Source: Pseudomonas gregormendelii (GTDB taxonomy: Bacteria; Pseudomonadota; Gammaproteobacteria; Pseudomonadales; Pseudomonadaceae). Taken from it: 51,157 nt of DNA. A program made the translations under genes and the position numbers. Of the stretch, positions 17,258 through 26,853 are shown in pieces (within the stretch, counting starts at the first letter, position 1; each line of letters begins with the position of its first letter). The notes below the pieces were generated by a model that saw only the letters and a list, made by a program, of their open reading frames with translations, was not told where the DNA came from and did no database searches. The DNA is taken from positions 1 to 51,157 of the forward strand of contig NZ_JADEVO010000037.1 of assembly GCF_017114825.1 (NCBI RefSeq), given 5' to 3'.

Positions 17258-18103
17258 ATGTACAACTGGATCGACGCCCTCGCCGACCTGCAACACCAGG
17301 GTGAGCCCTGCGTGCTGGTCACCATCATCGAAGAACTCGGCTCGACTCCGCGTAACGCCGGCTCGAAAATGGTCATCAGCGCCAACCAGTCTTTCGACAC
17401 CATCGGTGGCGGGCACCTGGAATACAAGGCCATGCAGATCGCACGCGAGATGCTCGCCAGCGGCCGGCAGGACACCCATCTGGAGCGCTTCAGCCTGGGC
17501 GCCAGCCTGGGCCAATGCTGCGGCGGCGTCACCGTGTTGCTGTTCGAGCCGATGGGCCAGGTGCAGGCCCAGATCGCCGTGTTCGGTGCCGGCCACGTCG
17601 GCCGTGCGCTGGTACCGCTGCTTGCCAGCCTGCCCTGCCGGGTGCGCTGGATCGACTCGCGGGAATCGGAATTCCCCGAGCAGATCCCCCACGGCGTGCG
17701 CAAGATCGTCAGCGAAGAGCCTGTGGATGAAATCGATAACCTGCCCGCTGGCAGTTATTGCATCGTCATGACCCACAACCACCAGCTCGACCTCGAACTC
17801 ACCGCCGCCTTACTCAAGCGCAACGATTTCACCTACTTCGGCCTGATCGGTTCGAAGACCAAACGGGTGAAATTCGAACACCGCCTGCGCGACCGCGGCT
17901 TCGACAGCGCCGTGCTGCAACGCATGCGCTGCCCGATGGGCATTGGTGAAGTCAAAGGCAAACTGCCTGTTGAAATCGCCATCTCCATCGCCGGCGAAAT
18001 CATCGCCACGTACAACGCCAGTTTCGGCCAGCAGACTGCCAGCGCCGGATCATCGATTGCCAAACTGCTGCCCGCTTCACGTCGCAGCCAAGCCTCCAGC
18101 TGA
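17258..18103 (+). CDS. xdhC: Xanthine dehydrogenase accessory protein XdhC
   Basis: XdhC binds the molybdenum cofactor, promotes its sulfuration and inserts it into XdhB. The 281-residue protein has the N-terminal XdhC/CoxI domain (GSTPRNAGSKM, GGGHLEY, GQCCGG) and a C-terminal Rossmann-like part (AVFGAGHVGRAL, YFGLIGSKTKRVKF, GIGEVKGKLPVEIA). GAGGTG precedes the ATG. It ends 9 bases before guaD, so the two are cotranscribed. Confidence 0.96.
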   Translation: MYNWIDALADLQHQGEPCVLVTIIEELGSTPRNAGSKMVISANQSFDTIGGGHLEYKAMQIAREMLASGRQDTHLERFSLGASLGQCCGGVTVLLFEPMGQVQAQIAVFGAGHVGRALVPLLASLPCRVRWIDSRESEFPEQIPHGVRKIVSEEPVDEIDNLPAGSYCIVMTHNHQLDLELTAALLKRNDFTYFGLIGSKTKRVKFEHRLRDRGFDSAVLQRMRCPMGIGEVKGKLPVEIAISIAGEIIATYNASFGQQTASAGSSIAKLLPASRRSQASS

Positions 18104-18112
18104 GAAATACAC

Positions 18113-19417
18113 ATGCCTTTGACTCGCAAAGCCTACCGCGCCGCCATTTTGCACAGCATCGCCGACCCCGCCGAAGTTGGCATCGAAGCCTCTTATGAGT
18201 ATTTCGAAGACGGCCTGCTGGTGGTGGACAACGGCCAGATCAGCGCCCTTGGCCACGCCAGCGACCTGCTGCCGACCCTGCCGGCGGACATCGAGATCAA
18301 CCATTATCAGGACGCCCTGATCACCCCAGGTTTCATCGACACCCACATCCACTTCCCGCAAACCGGCATGGTCGGTGCCTACGGCGAGCAGTTGCTGGAC
18401 TGGCTTAACACCTACACCTTCCCCTGCGAAAGCCAGTTCGCCGACAAGGCCCACGCCGACGAAGTCGCGGACATTTTCATCAAGGAACTGCTGCGCAACG
18501 GCACCACCACCGCCCTGGTATTTGGCAGCGTGCATCCGCAATCGGTGAACTCGTTCTTCGAAGCCGCCGAGCAGCTGGACCTGCGCATGATCGCCGGCAA
18601 AGTGATGATGGACCGCAATGCCCCGGACTATCTGACCGACACCGCCGAATCCAGCTACGTCGAGAACAAGGCGCTGATCGAGCGCTGGCACGGCAAGGGT
18701 CGCCTGCACTACGCGGTGACGCCACGCTTTGCACCGACCAGCACCCCGGAGCAACTGACCCTCGCTGGCCAGTTGCTCGGCGAATACCCTGACCTGTACA
18801 TGCAGACCCACATCAGCGAAAACCTCAAGGAAGTCGAGTGGGTCAAGGAGCTGTTCCCGGAGCGCAAGGGCTACCTCGACGTCTACGACCATTACCAACT
18901 GCTGGGCGAGCGTTCGGTGTTCGCTCATGGCGTGCACCTGTGCGACGACGAGTGCGCACGGCTGGCTGAGACCGGCTCGGCCATCGCCTTCTGCCCGACG
19001 TCGAACTTCTTCCTGGGCAGCGGCCTGTTCAACCTGCCGATGGCTGAAAAGCACAAGTTGAACGTGGGCCTGGGCACGGACGTCGGCGGCGGCACCAGCT
19101 TCTCGCTGTTGCAGACGCTGAATGAGGCTTACAAGGTGATGCAGCTGCAAGGCGCGCGACTGAGCCCGTTCAAATCGCTGTACCTGGCCACCCTGGGCGG
19201 CGCTCGTGCGCTGCGCCTGGAAGACAAGATCGGCACGCTCAAGCCCGGCACCGACGCCGACTTCCTGGTGCTGGATTACAACGCCACGCCGCTGCTGAGC
19301 TATCGCTTGAAACAGGCCAACAACATTGCCGAGACGTTGTTTGTGCTGATGACCCTGGGGGATGACCGCACGGTGCTGCAGACTTATGCGGCGGGAACTC
19401 AGGTGCATCAGCGGTAA
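18113..19417 (+). CDS. guaD: Guanine deaminase
   Basis: GuaD converts guanine to xanthine, feeding the xanthine dehydrogenase encoded just upstream. The 434-residue amidohydrolase shows the metal motif TPGFIDTHIHFPQ, then QTHISE and HGVHL for further histidine ligands, and LGTDVGGGTSFS with the catalytic aspartate. A strong terminator follows, closing the purine operon. Confidence 0.96.
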   Translation: MPLTRKAYRAAILHSIADPAEVGIEASYEYFEDGLLVVDNGQISALGHASDLLPTLPADIEINHYQDALITPGFIDTHIHFPQTGMVGAYGEQLLDWLNTYTFPCESQFADKAHADEVADIFIKELLRNGTTTALVFGSVHPQSVNSFFEAAEQLDLRMIAGKVMMDRNAPDYLTDTAESSYVENKALIERWHGKGRLHYAVTPRFAPTSTPEQLTLAGQLLGEYPDLYMQTHISENLKEVEWVKELFPERKGYLDVYDHYQLLGERSVFAHGVHLCDDECARLAETGSAIAFCPTSNFFLGSGLFNLPMAEKHKLNVGLGTDVGGGTSFSLLQTLNEAYKVMQLQGARLSPFKSLYLATLGGARALRLEDKIGTLKPGTDADFLVLDYNATPLLSYRLKQANNIAETLFVLMTLGDDRTVLQTYAAGTQVHQR

Positions 19418-19431
19418 AAAATTGCATGCAT

Positions 19432-19470
19432 AAAAAATCCCCCGGCGCTTTTCAGCCCGGGGGATTTTTA
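19432..19470 (+). terminator. Rho-independent terminator after guaD
   Basis: AAAAATCCCCCGG pairs with CCGGGGGATTTTT around a short loop. The symmetric A/T tails make it potentially bidirectional, serving the plus-strand purine operon. Confidence 0.9.
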
Positions 19471-19487
19471 TTGCCTGTCCTGCCGCT

Positions 19488-19650
19488 ATCGCCAGCAGGC
19501 TGGCTCCCACAGGTATTTGTGGAGTTCACAAGTTTTTGCGTGCGACCTCAAACCCTCTAGGAGCCAGCCTGCTGGCTCCCACAGGTATTTGTGGGGTTCA
19601 CAAGATTTGTGTGCGACCTCAAACCCTGTGGGAGCCAGCCTGCTGGCGAT
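19488..19650. repeat. REP cluster (three REP sequences) between guaD and the GntR gene
   Basis: GCCAGCAGGCTGGCTCCCAC at 19491, an internal inverted pair around 19560-19580 (GGAGCCAGCCTGCTGGCTCC), and the closing inverse ending in GCTGGCGAT form about one and a half REPIN units. The spacer ATTTGTGG-GTTCACAAG is duplicated with small changes. Confidence 0.8.
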
Positions 19651-19667
19651 AGGCGCACCACGACACA

Positions 19668-20432
19668 TCAGATTTTCGCCGCAGGCCGCCCCGGCTTCTT
19701 GGTCTGCAACAAATGCGAGAACACCGCATGCAGATCATCCGACGCACTTTCCTCGTCGAGATTGAGCTTGCTGTCGATGTGATCCATGTGATGCATCATC
19801 AAATCCACTGCCAGCTCGCCATTGCGCGCCTCGATGGCGTCGATCAGCTGGGTGTGTTCGTCATACGAACAGTGGGAGCGATTGCCGCTTTCGTACTGGG
19901 CAATGATCAGCGAGGTCTGCGACACCAGGCTGCGCTGGAAGCTGATCAGCGGGGCATTCTTCGCCGCTTCGGCCAGCTTCAGGTGGAACTCGCCCGACAG
20001 ACGAATACCGGCACCGCGATCACCGCGGGAGAAACTGTCACGCTCATCGTTGACCATCTGGCGCAACTCGGCGATTTGCTCGGCCGTGGCGTGCTGTACC
20101 GCCAGCTCGGTGATCGCGCGCTCGACCAGACGCCGCGCCAGGAACACCTGGCGAGCTTCCTCGACGCTTGGGCTGGCGACCACGGCACCGCGGTTCGGGC
20201 GCAGCAGCACCACGCCTTCATGGGCCAGGCGCGACAGCGCGCGACGGATGATGGTACGACTGACCCCGAAAATTTCCCCCAGCGCTTCTTCGCTCAACTT
20301 GGTGCCGGGCGCCAGGCGCTGTTCGAGGATCGCCTCGAAGATATGCGCGTAGACAATATCGTCCTGGGTTCCGCTGCGGCCGGCTTTGCCTGCTCGCGGT
20401 TGTTTCTTGAGGGGCTGCAACTGTTCGTTCAT
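19668..20432 (-). CDS. GntR-family (FCD) transcriptional regulator
   Basis: The start at 20432 gives 254 residues; an upstream extension in frame is uncharged and lacks a start signal. The winged helix spans about residues 25-90 (IFEAILEQRLAPGTKLSEEA, then GVSRTIIRRALSRLAHEGVV), followed by an FCD effector domain with the metal-binding histidines expected (GEFHLKLAE, MMHHMDHID). It is divergent from a BenE-family transporter and between the two lies an inverted repeat typical of this regulator family. Regulation of that transporter, or of the purine genes, is plausible. The effector is unknown. Confidence 0.85.
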   Translation of the reverse strand: MNEQLQPLKKQPRAGKAGRSGTQDDIVYAHIFEAILEQRLAPGTKLSEEALGEIFGVSRTIIRRALSRLAHEGVVLLRPNRGAVVASPSVEEARQVFLARRLVERAITELAVQHATAEQIAELRQMVNDERDSFSRGDRGAGIRLSGEFHLKLAEAAKNAPLISFQRSLVSQTSLIIAQYESGNRSHCSYDEHTQLIDAIEARNGELAVDLMMHHMDHIDSKLNLDEESASDDLHAVFSHLLQTKKPGRPAAKI

Positions 20433-20524
20433 GGGCACTCGAGTCGGGAGAACTGCGGCGAATAGACCGTGACTGTAATACGGCACAGTGGGTCGCTGGC
20501 AAGTATCGCGTAAAAAACACCGCG

Positions 20525-20536
20525 ATTGTACACAAT
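20525..20536. promoter_or_regulatory. GntR-type operator candidate
   Basis: ATTGT-AC-ACAAT is a dyad of the TTGT-N2-ACAA type bound by many FCD-subfamily GntR proteins. It lies 93 bases upstream of the GntR ATG and 169 upstream of the transporter ATG, so it could serve both. A G+C-rich hairpin around 20640-20662 (CCCCGTACGGGG core) also sits in this gap, without a T-run. Confidence 0.45.
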
Positions 20537-20704
20537 GGATGGTGGCAACACGACTGTATGGCTGTTTGTTGGCGCCGCTGTATTGCAACGATTGGTTACT
20601 TTTGAGTTTAGGCTTGATCGCAGAATCCGCAGCCGGAATGCGATCCCCGTACGGGGGGTCGCTTGGCTTTGGATAATTTCGTAGGCAATAAGGAACACCC
20701 CGTC

Positions 20705-21898
20705 ATGAACGACGCCACGCACACGCAGCTTCGCCCACTGGCCGATACCTCGCCATCGGCCATCGTCGCCGGCTTTATCGCCATGATGACCGGCTACACC
20801 AGCTCCCTGGTGCTGATGTTCCAGGCTGGCCAGGCAGCGGGTCTTAGCAGCGGGCAGATTTCGTCGTGGATCTGGGCGATCTCGATCGGCATGGCGGTGT
20901 GCTCCATCGGCTTGTCACTGCGCTATCGCACGCCGATCACCATCGCCTGGTCGACCCCCGGCGCGGCCTTGCTGATCACCAGCCTGGGCGGTGTCAGCTA
21001 CGGCGAAGCCATTGGCGCCTACATCACCTGCGCGCTCCTGGTGACCATCTGCGGCCTGACTGGCAGCTTCGAACGCCTGGTGAAAAAGATCCCGGCCTCC
21101 CTGGCCGCCGCACTGCTGGCGGGCATTCTGTTCAAAATCGGCAGTGAGATCTTCGTCGCCGCGCAGCATCGCACCGCGCTGGTGTTGGGGATGTTCTTTA
21201 CCTACCTGGTGATCAAGCGCCTGTCCCCCCGCTACGCGGTGTTGGCCGCTCTGCTGATCGGCACCGCACTCTCGGGATTCATGGGGCTGCTGGATTTCAG
21301 CGCCTTTCACCTGGAAATTGCCACGCCGGTCTGGACCACCCCGCACTTTTCCCTGGCCGCCACCATCAGCATCGGCATCCCGCTGTTCGTGGTGGCGATG
21401 ACCTCGCAGAACATGCCAGGTATCGCCGTGTTGCGCGCCGACGGCTACAACGTGCCGGCTTCGCCGCTGATCACCACCACGGGCATCGCCTCGTTGCTGC
21501 TGGCGCCCTTCGGCTCCCACGGCATCAACCTGGCGGCCATCAGCGCGGCCATCTGCACCGGGCCCCACGCCCATGAAGATCGCAACAAGCGTTACACGGC
21601 GGCGGTGTGGTGCGGGATTTTCTACGGCATTGCCGGGGTATTCGGCGCCACGCTGGCGGCACTGTTTGCAGCATTGCCCAAGGAGCTGGTGCTGTCGATT
21701 GCTGCGCTGGCGTTGTTCGGGTCGATCATCAATGGCTTGAGCATTGCCATGACCGAGGTCAAGGAGCGCGAAGCGGCGCTGATTACCTTCATGGTCACGG
21801 CGTCGGGGCTGACACTGTTTTCCATTGGCTCGGCGTTTTGGGGGATTGTGGCGGGGGTGTTGACGCTGGTGATCTTGAATTGGCGTAAAGCCCTGTAG
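20705..21898 (+). CDS. BenE-family (benzoate/H+ symporter-like) membrane transporter
   Basis: The start at 20705 follows AAGGAA and gives 397 residues. The protein is nearly all hydrophobic, with about 11-12 membrane helices, and carries BenE blocks: FIAMMTGYTSSLVLMFQAG, TPITIAWSTPGAALL, VVAMTSQNMPGIAVLRADGY, and PFGSHGINLAAISAAICTGP. Members of the family move benzoate or related substrates with protons. No benzoate catabolic genes are nearby, so the substrate is open. Its TAG stop codon is formed by the first bases of the following REP element. Confidence 0.85.
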   Translation: MNDATHTQLRPLADTSPSAIVAGFIAMMTGYTSSLVLMFQAGQAAGLSSGQISSWIWAISIGMAVCSIGLSLRYRTPITIAWSTPGAALLITSLGGVSYGEAIGAYITCALLVTICGLTGSFERLVKKIPASLAAALLAGILFKIGSEIFVAAQHRTALVLGMFFTYLVIKRLSPRYAVLAALLIGTALSGFMGLLDFSAFHLEIATPVWTTPHFSLAATISIGIPLFVVAMTSQNMPGIAVLRADGYNVPASPLITTTGIASLLLAPFGSHGINLAAISAAICTGPHAHEDRNKRYTAAVWCGIFYGIAGVFGATLAALFAALPKELVLSIAALALFGSIINGLSIAMTEVKEREAALITFMVTASGLTLFSIGSAFWGIVAGVLTLVILNWRKAL

Positions 21899-21994
21899 GA
21901 GCGAGCTCGCTCGCGATGGACGTTAACGATTAAGCGGGAAACCTGACACCCCTTGGCGTCCTCAGGTCCATCGCGAGCAAGCTCGCTCCTACAG
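21893..21994. repeat. REPIN overlapping the stop of the BenE-family gene
   Basis: CTGTAGGAGCGAGCTCGCTC near 21893 and its inverted partner GAGCAAGCTCGCTCCTACAG ending at 21994 flank a unique centre. The same family recurs at 47198-47299. Confidence 0.85.
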
Positions 21995-22017
21995 GGAGCC
22001 GAGGGCGGATTTCCGGC

Positions 22018-22051
22018 AAAAAAAAACGGCGACCCTTGGGTCGCCGTTTTT
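22018..22051. terminator. Bidirectional terminator between convergent genes
   Basis: A run of nine A, the stem CGGCGACC-CTT-GGGTCGCCG and five T form a symmetric rho-independent terminator between the plus-strand transporter and the minus-strand yggL. Confidence 0.9.
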
Positions 22052-22058
22052 CATGACA

Positions 22059-22403
22059 TCAAGCTACCGGATTGATCGGCTTTTCCGGGTACCAGACGTC
22101 GATCAGCGGGCTGACAGTCGCTTCGGTCAGTTCGCTGCGGCCCTTGAGCCAGGCTTCAACGGCTGCACGTTGCTCTTCGGAGACCGAGCCACGCTTCTGC
22201 AGGCATACCAGACCGAAGTCGTCGCCGCCAACATAGCCCAGGCCGTTGGCTTCCATGGCTTCTTTCAGGAACGCGTCGAGGAAAGCATCAATGGCTTCAT
22301 CAGCCAAATCTTCTTTGAAATCCAGGTTCAGCTCGAAACCCAGCTCTTGAAATTCATCGACGCACAATTTTTTGCGCAGACGCTGGGAACGGTTAGTCGC
22401 CAT
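22059..22403 (-). CDS. yggL: YggL-family 50S ribosome-binding protein
   Basis: The family (DUF469) is small, and E. coli YggL binds the 50S subunit. The 114-residue protein opens MATNRSQRLRKKLCVDEFQE and has the family GYVGGDDFGLVCL and WLKGR segments. The ATG at 22403 is chosen because GAGG precedes it; an in-frame codon five residues upstream lacks this. Monocistronic, with a terminator directly downstream. Confidence 0.9.
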   Translation of the reverse strand: MATNRSQRLRKKLCVDEFQELGFELNLDFKEDLADEAIDAFLDAFLKEAMEANGLGYVGGDDFGLVCLQKRGSVSEEQRAAVEAWLKGRSELTEATVSPLIDVWYPEKPINPVA

Positions 22404-22638
22404 TGGAACAATCCTCATAAGTAATAACGGGCGGCACTTTAGCAGTTTAAGCCGCCGATTGCCCGTCTCTATGGGAAGCGCGGCCTACCGCTGGTAAAAA
22501 AATAGCGGATTAGGTGCCCCGCTCACGGCACAAGCGGATAAACCTTGGGGCATAATGCCGACACTTTCATGACCACTGAGGGAATTTATCTTCATGCCCT
22601 CGTCTTTTTTCCCCCTCGACCGCAGGGTTCTATTTCAC

Positions 22639-24099
22639 ATGATCAAATCTTTGCGTCCATTGTTGCTGGCTGGCTTGCTTGTTCCATTGGCCTTTCCCGT
22701 CAACGCAGCCCCCATCAACACCGCCCTGACCCCCAACGTCGAAAAAGCCCTCAAGGCCAGCAAGCTGCAGGACAACGCCCTGTCCCTGGTGCTGATCCCG
22801 CTCAATGGCCCGGGCACGCCGACCATCTTCAACGCCGACGTCTCGGTCAACCCGGCCTCGACCATGAAACTGGTCACCACCTACGCGGCCCTGGAAATGC
22901 TCGGCCCGAATCACCAGTGGAAAACCGAGTTCTACACCGATGGCACCCTCAGCGGCGGCATCCTCAATGGCAACCTCTACCTCAAGGGTGGCGGCGACCC
23001 GAAGCTGAACATGGAAAAACTCTGGCTGCTGATGCGTGACCTGCGCGCCAATGGCGTGACCCAGATCACCGGCGACCTGGTGCTGGACCGCAACTTCTTC
23101 ACCCAGCCGCAGTTGCCCGAGTTCAACGACGACGGCAATGACAACAACAAGCCGTTCCTGGTCAAACCGGATTCGCTGCTGGTCAACCTCAAGGCGCTGC
23201 GCTTTGTCGCGCGCAACGATAATGGCCGGGTGCTGGTGTCGGTCGAGCCGCCCATTGCGTCGATTCGCATCGAAAACCAGGTCAAGGCCATCAATTCCAA
23301 ACAATGCACCGGTGGCGTGCGTTACAACCCGGTAACCCAGCCCGATGGCAGCGTGACCGTGACGGTTGGCGGCCAGCTGGGTGAAGGCTGCAGCTCGCAG
23401 ACCTACCTGTCGCTGCTTGACCACGCGACCTACACCGCTGGCGCCGTGCGGGCGATCTGGAAGGAACTGGGCGGCAGCATCCAGGGCAAGGACGTGCTGG
23501 CCCCAACGCCAAGCGGCGCCAAGTTGCTGGCCCGGGCCTACTCGCCGGACCTGGCGGAAATCATCCGCGACATCAACAAGTACAGTAACAACACCATGGC
23601 CCAGCAGCTGTTCCTGAGCCTCGGTCAACGCTATCGCACCGACGCCGACGGCGATGACGCCAAGGCGGCCCAGCGAGTGGTGCGTCAATGGCTGGCGAAA
23701 AAAGGCATTACCGCGCCGCACCTGGTCATGGAGAACGGCTCCGGCCTGTCTCGCGCCGAGCGCGTGAGTGCCCGTGAAATGGCCGCGATGCTGCAGGCCG
23801 CATGGCGCAGCCCGTATGCCGCCGAGTTCATCAGTTCGATGCCGATTGCCGGTACCGATGGCACCATGCGCAAACGCCTGAAGACCACGGCGATGCGCGG
23901 CGAAGCCCACGTCAAGACCGGCACCCTGAACACCGTGCGGGCGATTTCCGGCTTCAGCCGCGACGTCAACGGCAATACCTGGGCGGTGGTGGCGATCCTC
24001 AACGATAAAGCGCCGTTTGGTGCGTCGTCGGTGCTGGACCAGGTGCTGCTGGACCTGTATCGCCAGCCGAAACTGCCTCAGACTGCTTCGGCTTTGTAA
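22639..24099 (+). CDS. dacB: D-alanyl-D-alanine carboxypeptidase/endopeptidase (PBP4 type)
   Basis: This periplasmic peptidoglycan enzyme trims or cleaves D-Ala crosslinks. The start at 22639 gives 486 residues with a signal peptide (MIKSLRPLLLAGLLVPLAFP then VNAA). The three penicillin-binding motifs are present: STMK (NPASTMKLVTTYAAL), SNN (NKYSNNTMAQQ), and KTG (HVKTGTLNTV). The longer N-terminal frame would mask the signal peptide. A possible -10 (CATAAT) lies near 22550. A REP pair follows the stop. Confidence 0.93.
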   Translation: MIKSLRPLLLAGLLVPLAFPVNAAPINTALTPNVEKALKASKLQDNALSLVLIPLNGPGTPTIFNADVSVNPASTMKLVTTYAALEMLGPNHQWKTEFYTDGTLSGGILNGNLYLKGGGDPKLNMEKLWLLMRDLRANGVTQITGDLVLDRNFFTQPQLPEFNDDGNDNNKPFLVKPDSLLVNLKALRFVARNDNGRVLVSVEPPIASIRIENQVKAINSKQCTGGVRYNPVTQPDGSVTVTVGGQLGEGCSSQTYLSLLDHATYTAGAVRAIWKELGGSIQGKDVLAPTPSGAKLLARAYSPDLAEIIRDINKYSNNTMAQQLFLSLGQRYRTDADGDDAKAAQRVVRQWLAKKGITAPHLVMENGSGLSRAERVSAREMAAMLQAAWRSPYAAEFISSMPIAGTDGTMRKRLKTTAMRGEAHVKTGTLNTVRAISGFSRDVNGNTWAVVAILNDKAPFGASSVLDQVLLDLYRQPKLPQTASAL

Positions 24100-24119
24100 T
24101 CGATCAAGATCAGGATCAA

Positions 24120-24224
24120 GAGATCGCAGCCTCGTTTCACTCGACAGCTCCTACAGGGTTATGTGCACAGGTTATGTGCATACCAACCTGTAGGAGCTGT
24201 CGAGTGAAACGAGGCTGCGATCTT
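24120..24224. repeat. REP doublet with perfect 33-bp arms, downstream of dacB
   Basis: Arms 24122-24154 and 24190-24222 are exact inverses (GATCGCAGCCTCGTTTCACT ... CTCCTAC). They differ from the pair at 7338-7421 at one position per arm. The loop repeats GGTTATGTGCA. It lies between convergent genes, where it may help terminate both. Confidence 0.85.
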
Positions 24225-24236
24225 TCCAAAACCACC

Positions 24237-26627
24237 CTAACTCATCTCCGCCTCGACCCGATCCCGCCCCGCCTGCTTCGCCGCATACACCCCCGAATCC
24301 GCCCGCAATAACAGCGCATCCGCGCCCTCACCGGCTCGCCAGCTGGCAATCCCGAAGCTTGCGGTCACTGTCCCTACGCCATCGATCGGCGACATGCGCA
24401 ACGCCTGCCACAGTTGCAGCGCCAGCACGTGTGCGTGTTCGCCGCTGATGTCCGGGCACAGCACCATGAACTCTTCGCCACCCAGACGGCAGAACACATC
24501 AGTGCGCCGCAGCCGATCACCGATGCGCTCGCACACCGCCTGCAGCACCCGGTCGCCCACCGCGTGACCATGCTGGTCATTGATGCGCTTGAAGTGGTCG
24601 ATATCGAGCATGATGACCGACAATTCACCGCCACCGCGCTCGACCCGGTCCATTTCAGTGGTCAGGCGTTCCTGGAAGTAGCGGCGGTTGTGAATCCCGG
24701 TCAGCGAGTCCGTCACCGACAGCGCCCGCAACTCCTCTTCCACGCGCTTGAGGTCGGAAATGTCGGAGATGTAGCCGTGCCACAGCACCCCGCCACCCGG
24801 TAGTTCCTCAGGGGTAGCCTCGCCACGCACCCAGCGCAACCCGCGGATGGGCAGCTGCACGCGATATTCCTCGCGCCACGGGCTGAGGGTGTCCGCTGAC
24901 GCCCGGATCGAGGCGCGCACCCGGGTGGTGTCCTGTGGATGAATGCGCGTGAAGATCGCCTCGGCGTTAAGCAACAGGACGTCGGGCTCGAGTTCGTAGA
25001 TCTCGCGGATCCCGTCACTGGCGTAGATCACGCTGAAACGCCCATCGAACTCCATCTTGAATTGATAAATGCCGCCCGGCACATGGGCGCTGAGCTTCTT
25101 CAGCAACAAATCCCGCGCCGCCAGGGCCTCGTGGACCCGCTTGCGCTCGGTGATGTCGATGCAGATCGCCAGGTGCCCAACCCACAGCCCCTGCTCGTCG
25201 AGCACTGGCGTGGCCAGCATGTTCACTGCCAGGTGACTGCCGTCGCTGCGCACCAGCGTCCATTCCCGCGCTTCGTGGCCGCCCTCCTCGCCGCCCTCGA
25301 CCAGCATCGCCTGGCAGGTTGGAATCGGCTTGCCATAGCGCGCACTGAGTTCCGCCGAGCGAGCCTGGAGCTCCCGGGGCAGGTGCAGGTTCTCCAGGGT
25401 CATGCAGCCCACCACCTCGGCGTTGGTGTAGCCAAGCATCTGCTCGGCGCCGGCATTAAAGGTGGTGATGACCCCGCGCAGGTCCGTGGCAATAATTGCC
25501 ACCTGCGTCGCGGCGTTCAGCACGCCGCGCAACTGGCCATGGGTGCCGCGCAATTCCTGCTCGCGGGCGCGCAGCTCCTGGGTCCGCTGCTCGACCATTT
25601 TCAGCGCCCGTTGGCGCTGGCTCACCAGCACGTACAGCAAGGCGCTGAGCAGCAGGCTGAGCATGCCGCCCAGCACTGCCAGGCTGCTGAGGGAGGAATG
25701 GTTGGCCTGGGTGAACGCGACGCTGGGTCGCATTTCGACCTGATACTCGTGGTCGGCCAGGCGAATCAGTTGGGTCGAGGACAGCTCGCTGGCGGCGGGT
25801 GTATTGCTCGATTCGTAGAGCACTTCATGCTGGTCAGCGGTGGACAGGTCCAGAATGCGTACCGAGAGAAAATCATGGGTCTCCTCGGGTAATCCATCCG
25901 CCAACAGCTGACGCATGCTGATCACGGCCATGACGTAGCCGTCGGGCACTGCCCCCGGTTGTGGCTGGTGACCGACGGGGGCGGCCAGCAGGATTCCACG
26001 GGCATAAGTGGGTTCGATGCCCACCAGATAAAGGGGTTGCGACACCGCCAGGCCGCCAAGGGCATCGGCCCGCTCCAGCGTCGCACGGCGCTGAGGCTGG
26101 GCGAGCAAGTCGAAACCCAGCGGCGTGGGGAGACGACTTTGGCTCTGTGTGTACAGCACCGGGGCGTACTCGTCGCGTTCAGGGGCAATCTGCAGGTTGC
26201 CTGCGGCATCCATGTCGCGCACGCTGAATTCGCTCAGGCCCTGCTGATGCGCGGTCTGCTCAAGCGCCGCCCGTTCAGACCGGGATATGCGTGGGGCCCA
26301 GGAGTAAGCCTGGGTGCGATGCAAAAGTGGTTTGGCATACCCGTCGAATTCCTCTCGGGACACCGAACCGGAATTGGCAAAGAACCGGCGCAGCCCGTCG
26401 AGGCGCTGCTCCTGGTCTTCGAAACGTTCTTCGATACGGCTGTAGCGTTCACTGGCCAGCAGTTGGAAACGTTGCCGTAATTGATGGTGGAACTGGTTTT
26501 GTGTCGACCAGGCGAGCAATCCGGTAAAAATCCCGCCCACGAGCAATACCAGCAGCGCGACCAGCCAGGCCGAAACGTGTTCACTGATAAACCCCAGGAT
26601 CTTTGGGCGCATGACGTGCAACGACAT
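24237..26627 (-). CDS. CHASE-PAS-GGDEF membrane diguanylate cyclase
   Basis: The start at 26627 (796 residues) is preferred, with alternatives at 26666 and 26612. An N-terminal membrane helix (WLVALLVLLVGGIFTGLLAW), a periplasmic CHASE-like domain (RQRFQLLASERYSRIEERF, then SYSWAPR-type motif), and a second helix (LAVLGGMLSLLLSALLYVLV) are followed by two PAS domains. The C-terminal cyclase has RLGGEEF. An RxxD inhibitory site (RRTD) lies five residues before GGEEF, so product feedback is likely. No EAL domain is present. It should make cyclic di-GMP in response to an extracellular signal. Monocistronic. Confidence 0.9.
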   Translation of the reverse strand: MSLHVMRPKILGFISEHVSAWLVALLVLLVGGIFTGLLAWSTQNQFHHQLRQRFQLLASERYSRIEERFEDQEQRLDGLRRFFANSGSVSREEFDGYAKPLLHRTQAYSWAPRISRSERAALEQTAHQQGLSEFSVRDMDAAGNLQIAPERDEYAPVLYTQSQSRLPTPLGFDLLAQPQRRATLERADALGGLAVSQPLYLVGIEPTYARGILLAAPVGHQPQPGAVPDGYVMAVISMRQLLADGLPEETHDFLSVRILDLSTADQHEVLYESSNTPAASELSSTQLIRLADHEYQVEMRPSVAFTQANHSSLSSLAVLGGMLSLLLSALLYVLVSQRQRALKMVEQRTQELRAREQELRGTHGQLRGVLNAATQVAIIATDLRGVITTFNAGAEQMLGYTNAEVVGCMTLENLHLPRELQARSAELSARYGKPIPTCQAMLVEGGEEGGHEAREWTLVRSDGSHLAVNMLATPVLDEQGLWVGHLAICIDITERKRVHEALAARDLLLKKLSAHVPGGIYQFKMEFDGRFSVIYASDGIREIYELEPDVLLLNAEAIFTRIHPQDTTRVRASIRASADTLSPWREEYRVQLPIRGLRWVRGEATPEELPGGGVLWHGYISDISDLKRVEEELRALSVTDSLTGIHNRRYFQERLTTEMDRVERGGGELSVIMLDIDHFKRINDQHGHAVGDRVLQAVCERIGDRLRRTDVFCRLGGEEFMVLCPDISGEHAHVLALQLWQALRMSPIDGVGTVTASFGIASWRAGEGADALLLRADSGVYAAKQAGRDRVEAEMS

Positions 26628-26750
26628 ATAGGCAGACTCAAAACGCCAAGTGCCGGGAAAACCCACTGGCCCTGGGTTGAGTTATAGCTATTAGCCACTA
26701 ATTTGACCAGCACTGTACTTGCAACTGCACCCTTTGCTGCTGATGCTCCT

Positions 26751-26839
26751 GTAGGAGCTGTCGAGTGAAACGAGGCTGCGATCTTTGGATCTTTTCTTTA
26801 AAACAAGATCAAAAGATCGCAGCCTGCGGCAGCTCCTAC
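26751..26839. repeat. REP doublet between the cyclase gene and rlmKL
   Basis: GTAGGAGCTGTCGAGTGAAA at 26751 belongs to the same family as 7338 and 24122. Its partner ending CAGCTCCTAC uses the GCCTGCGGCAG variant, so the arms are imperfect inverses. Confidence 0.8.
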
Positions 26840-26853
26840 AGTGGATCCAGGTG

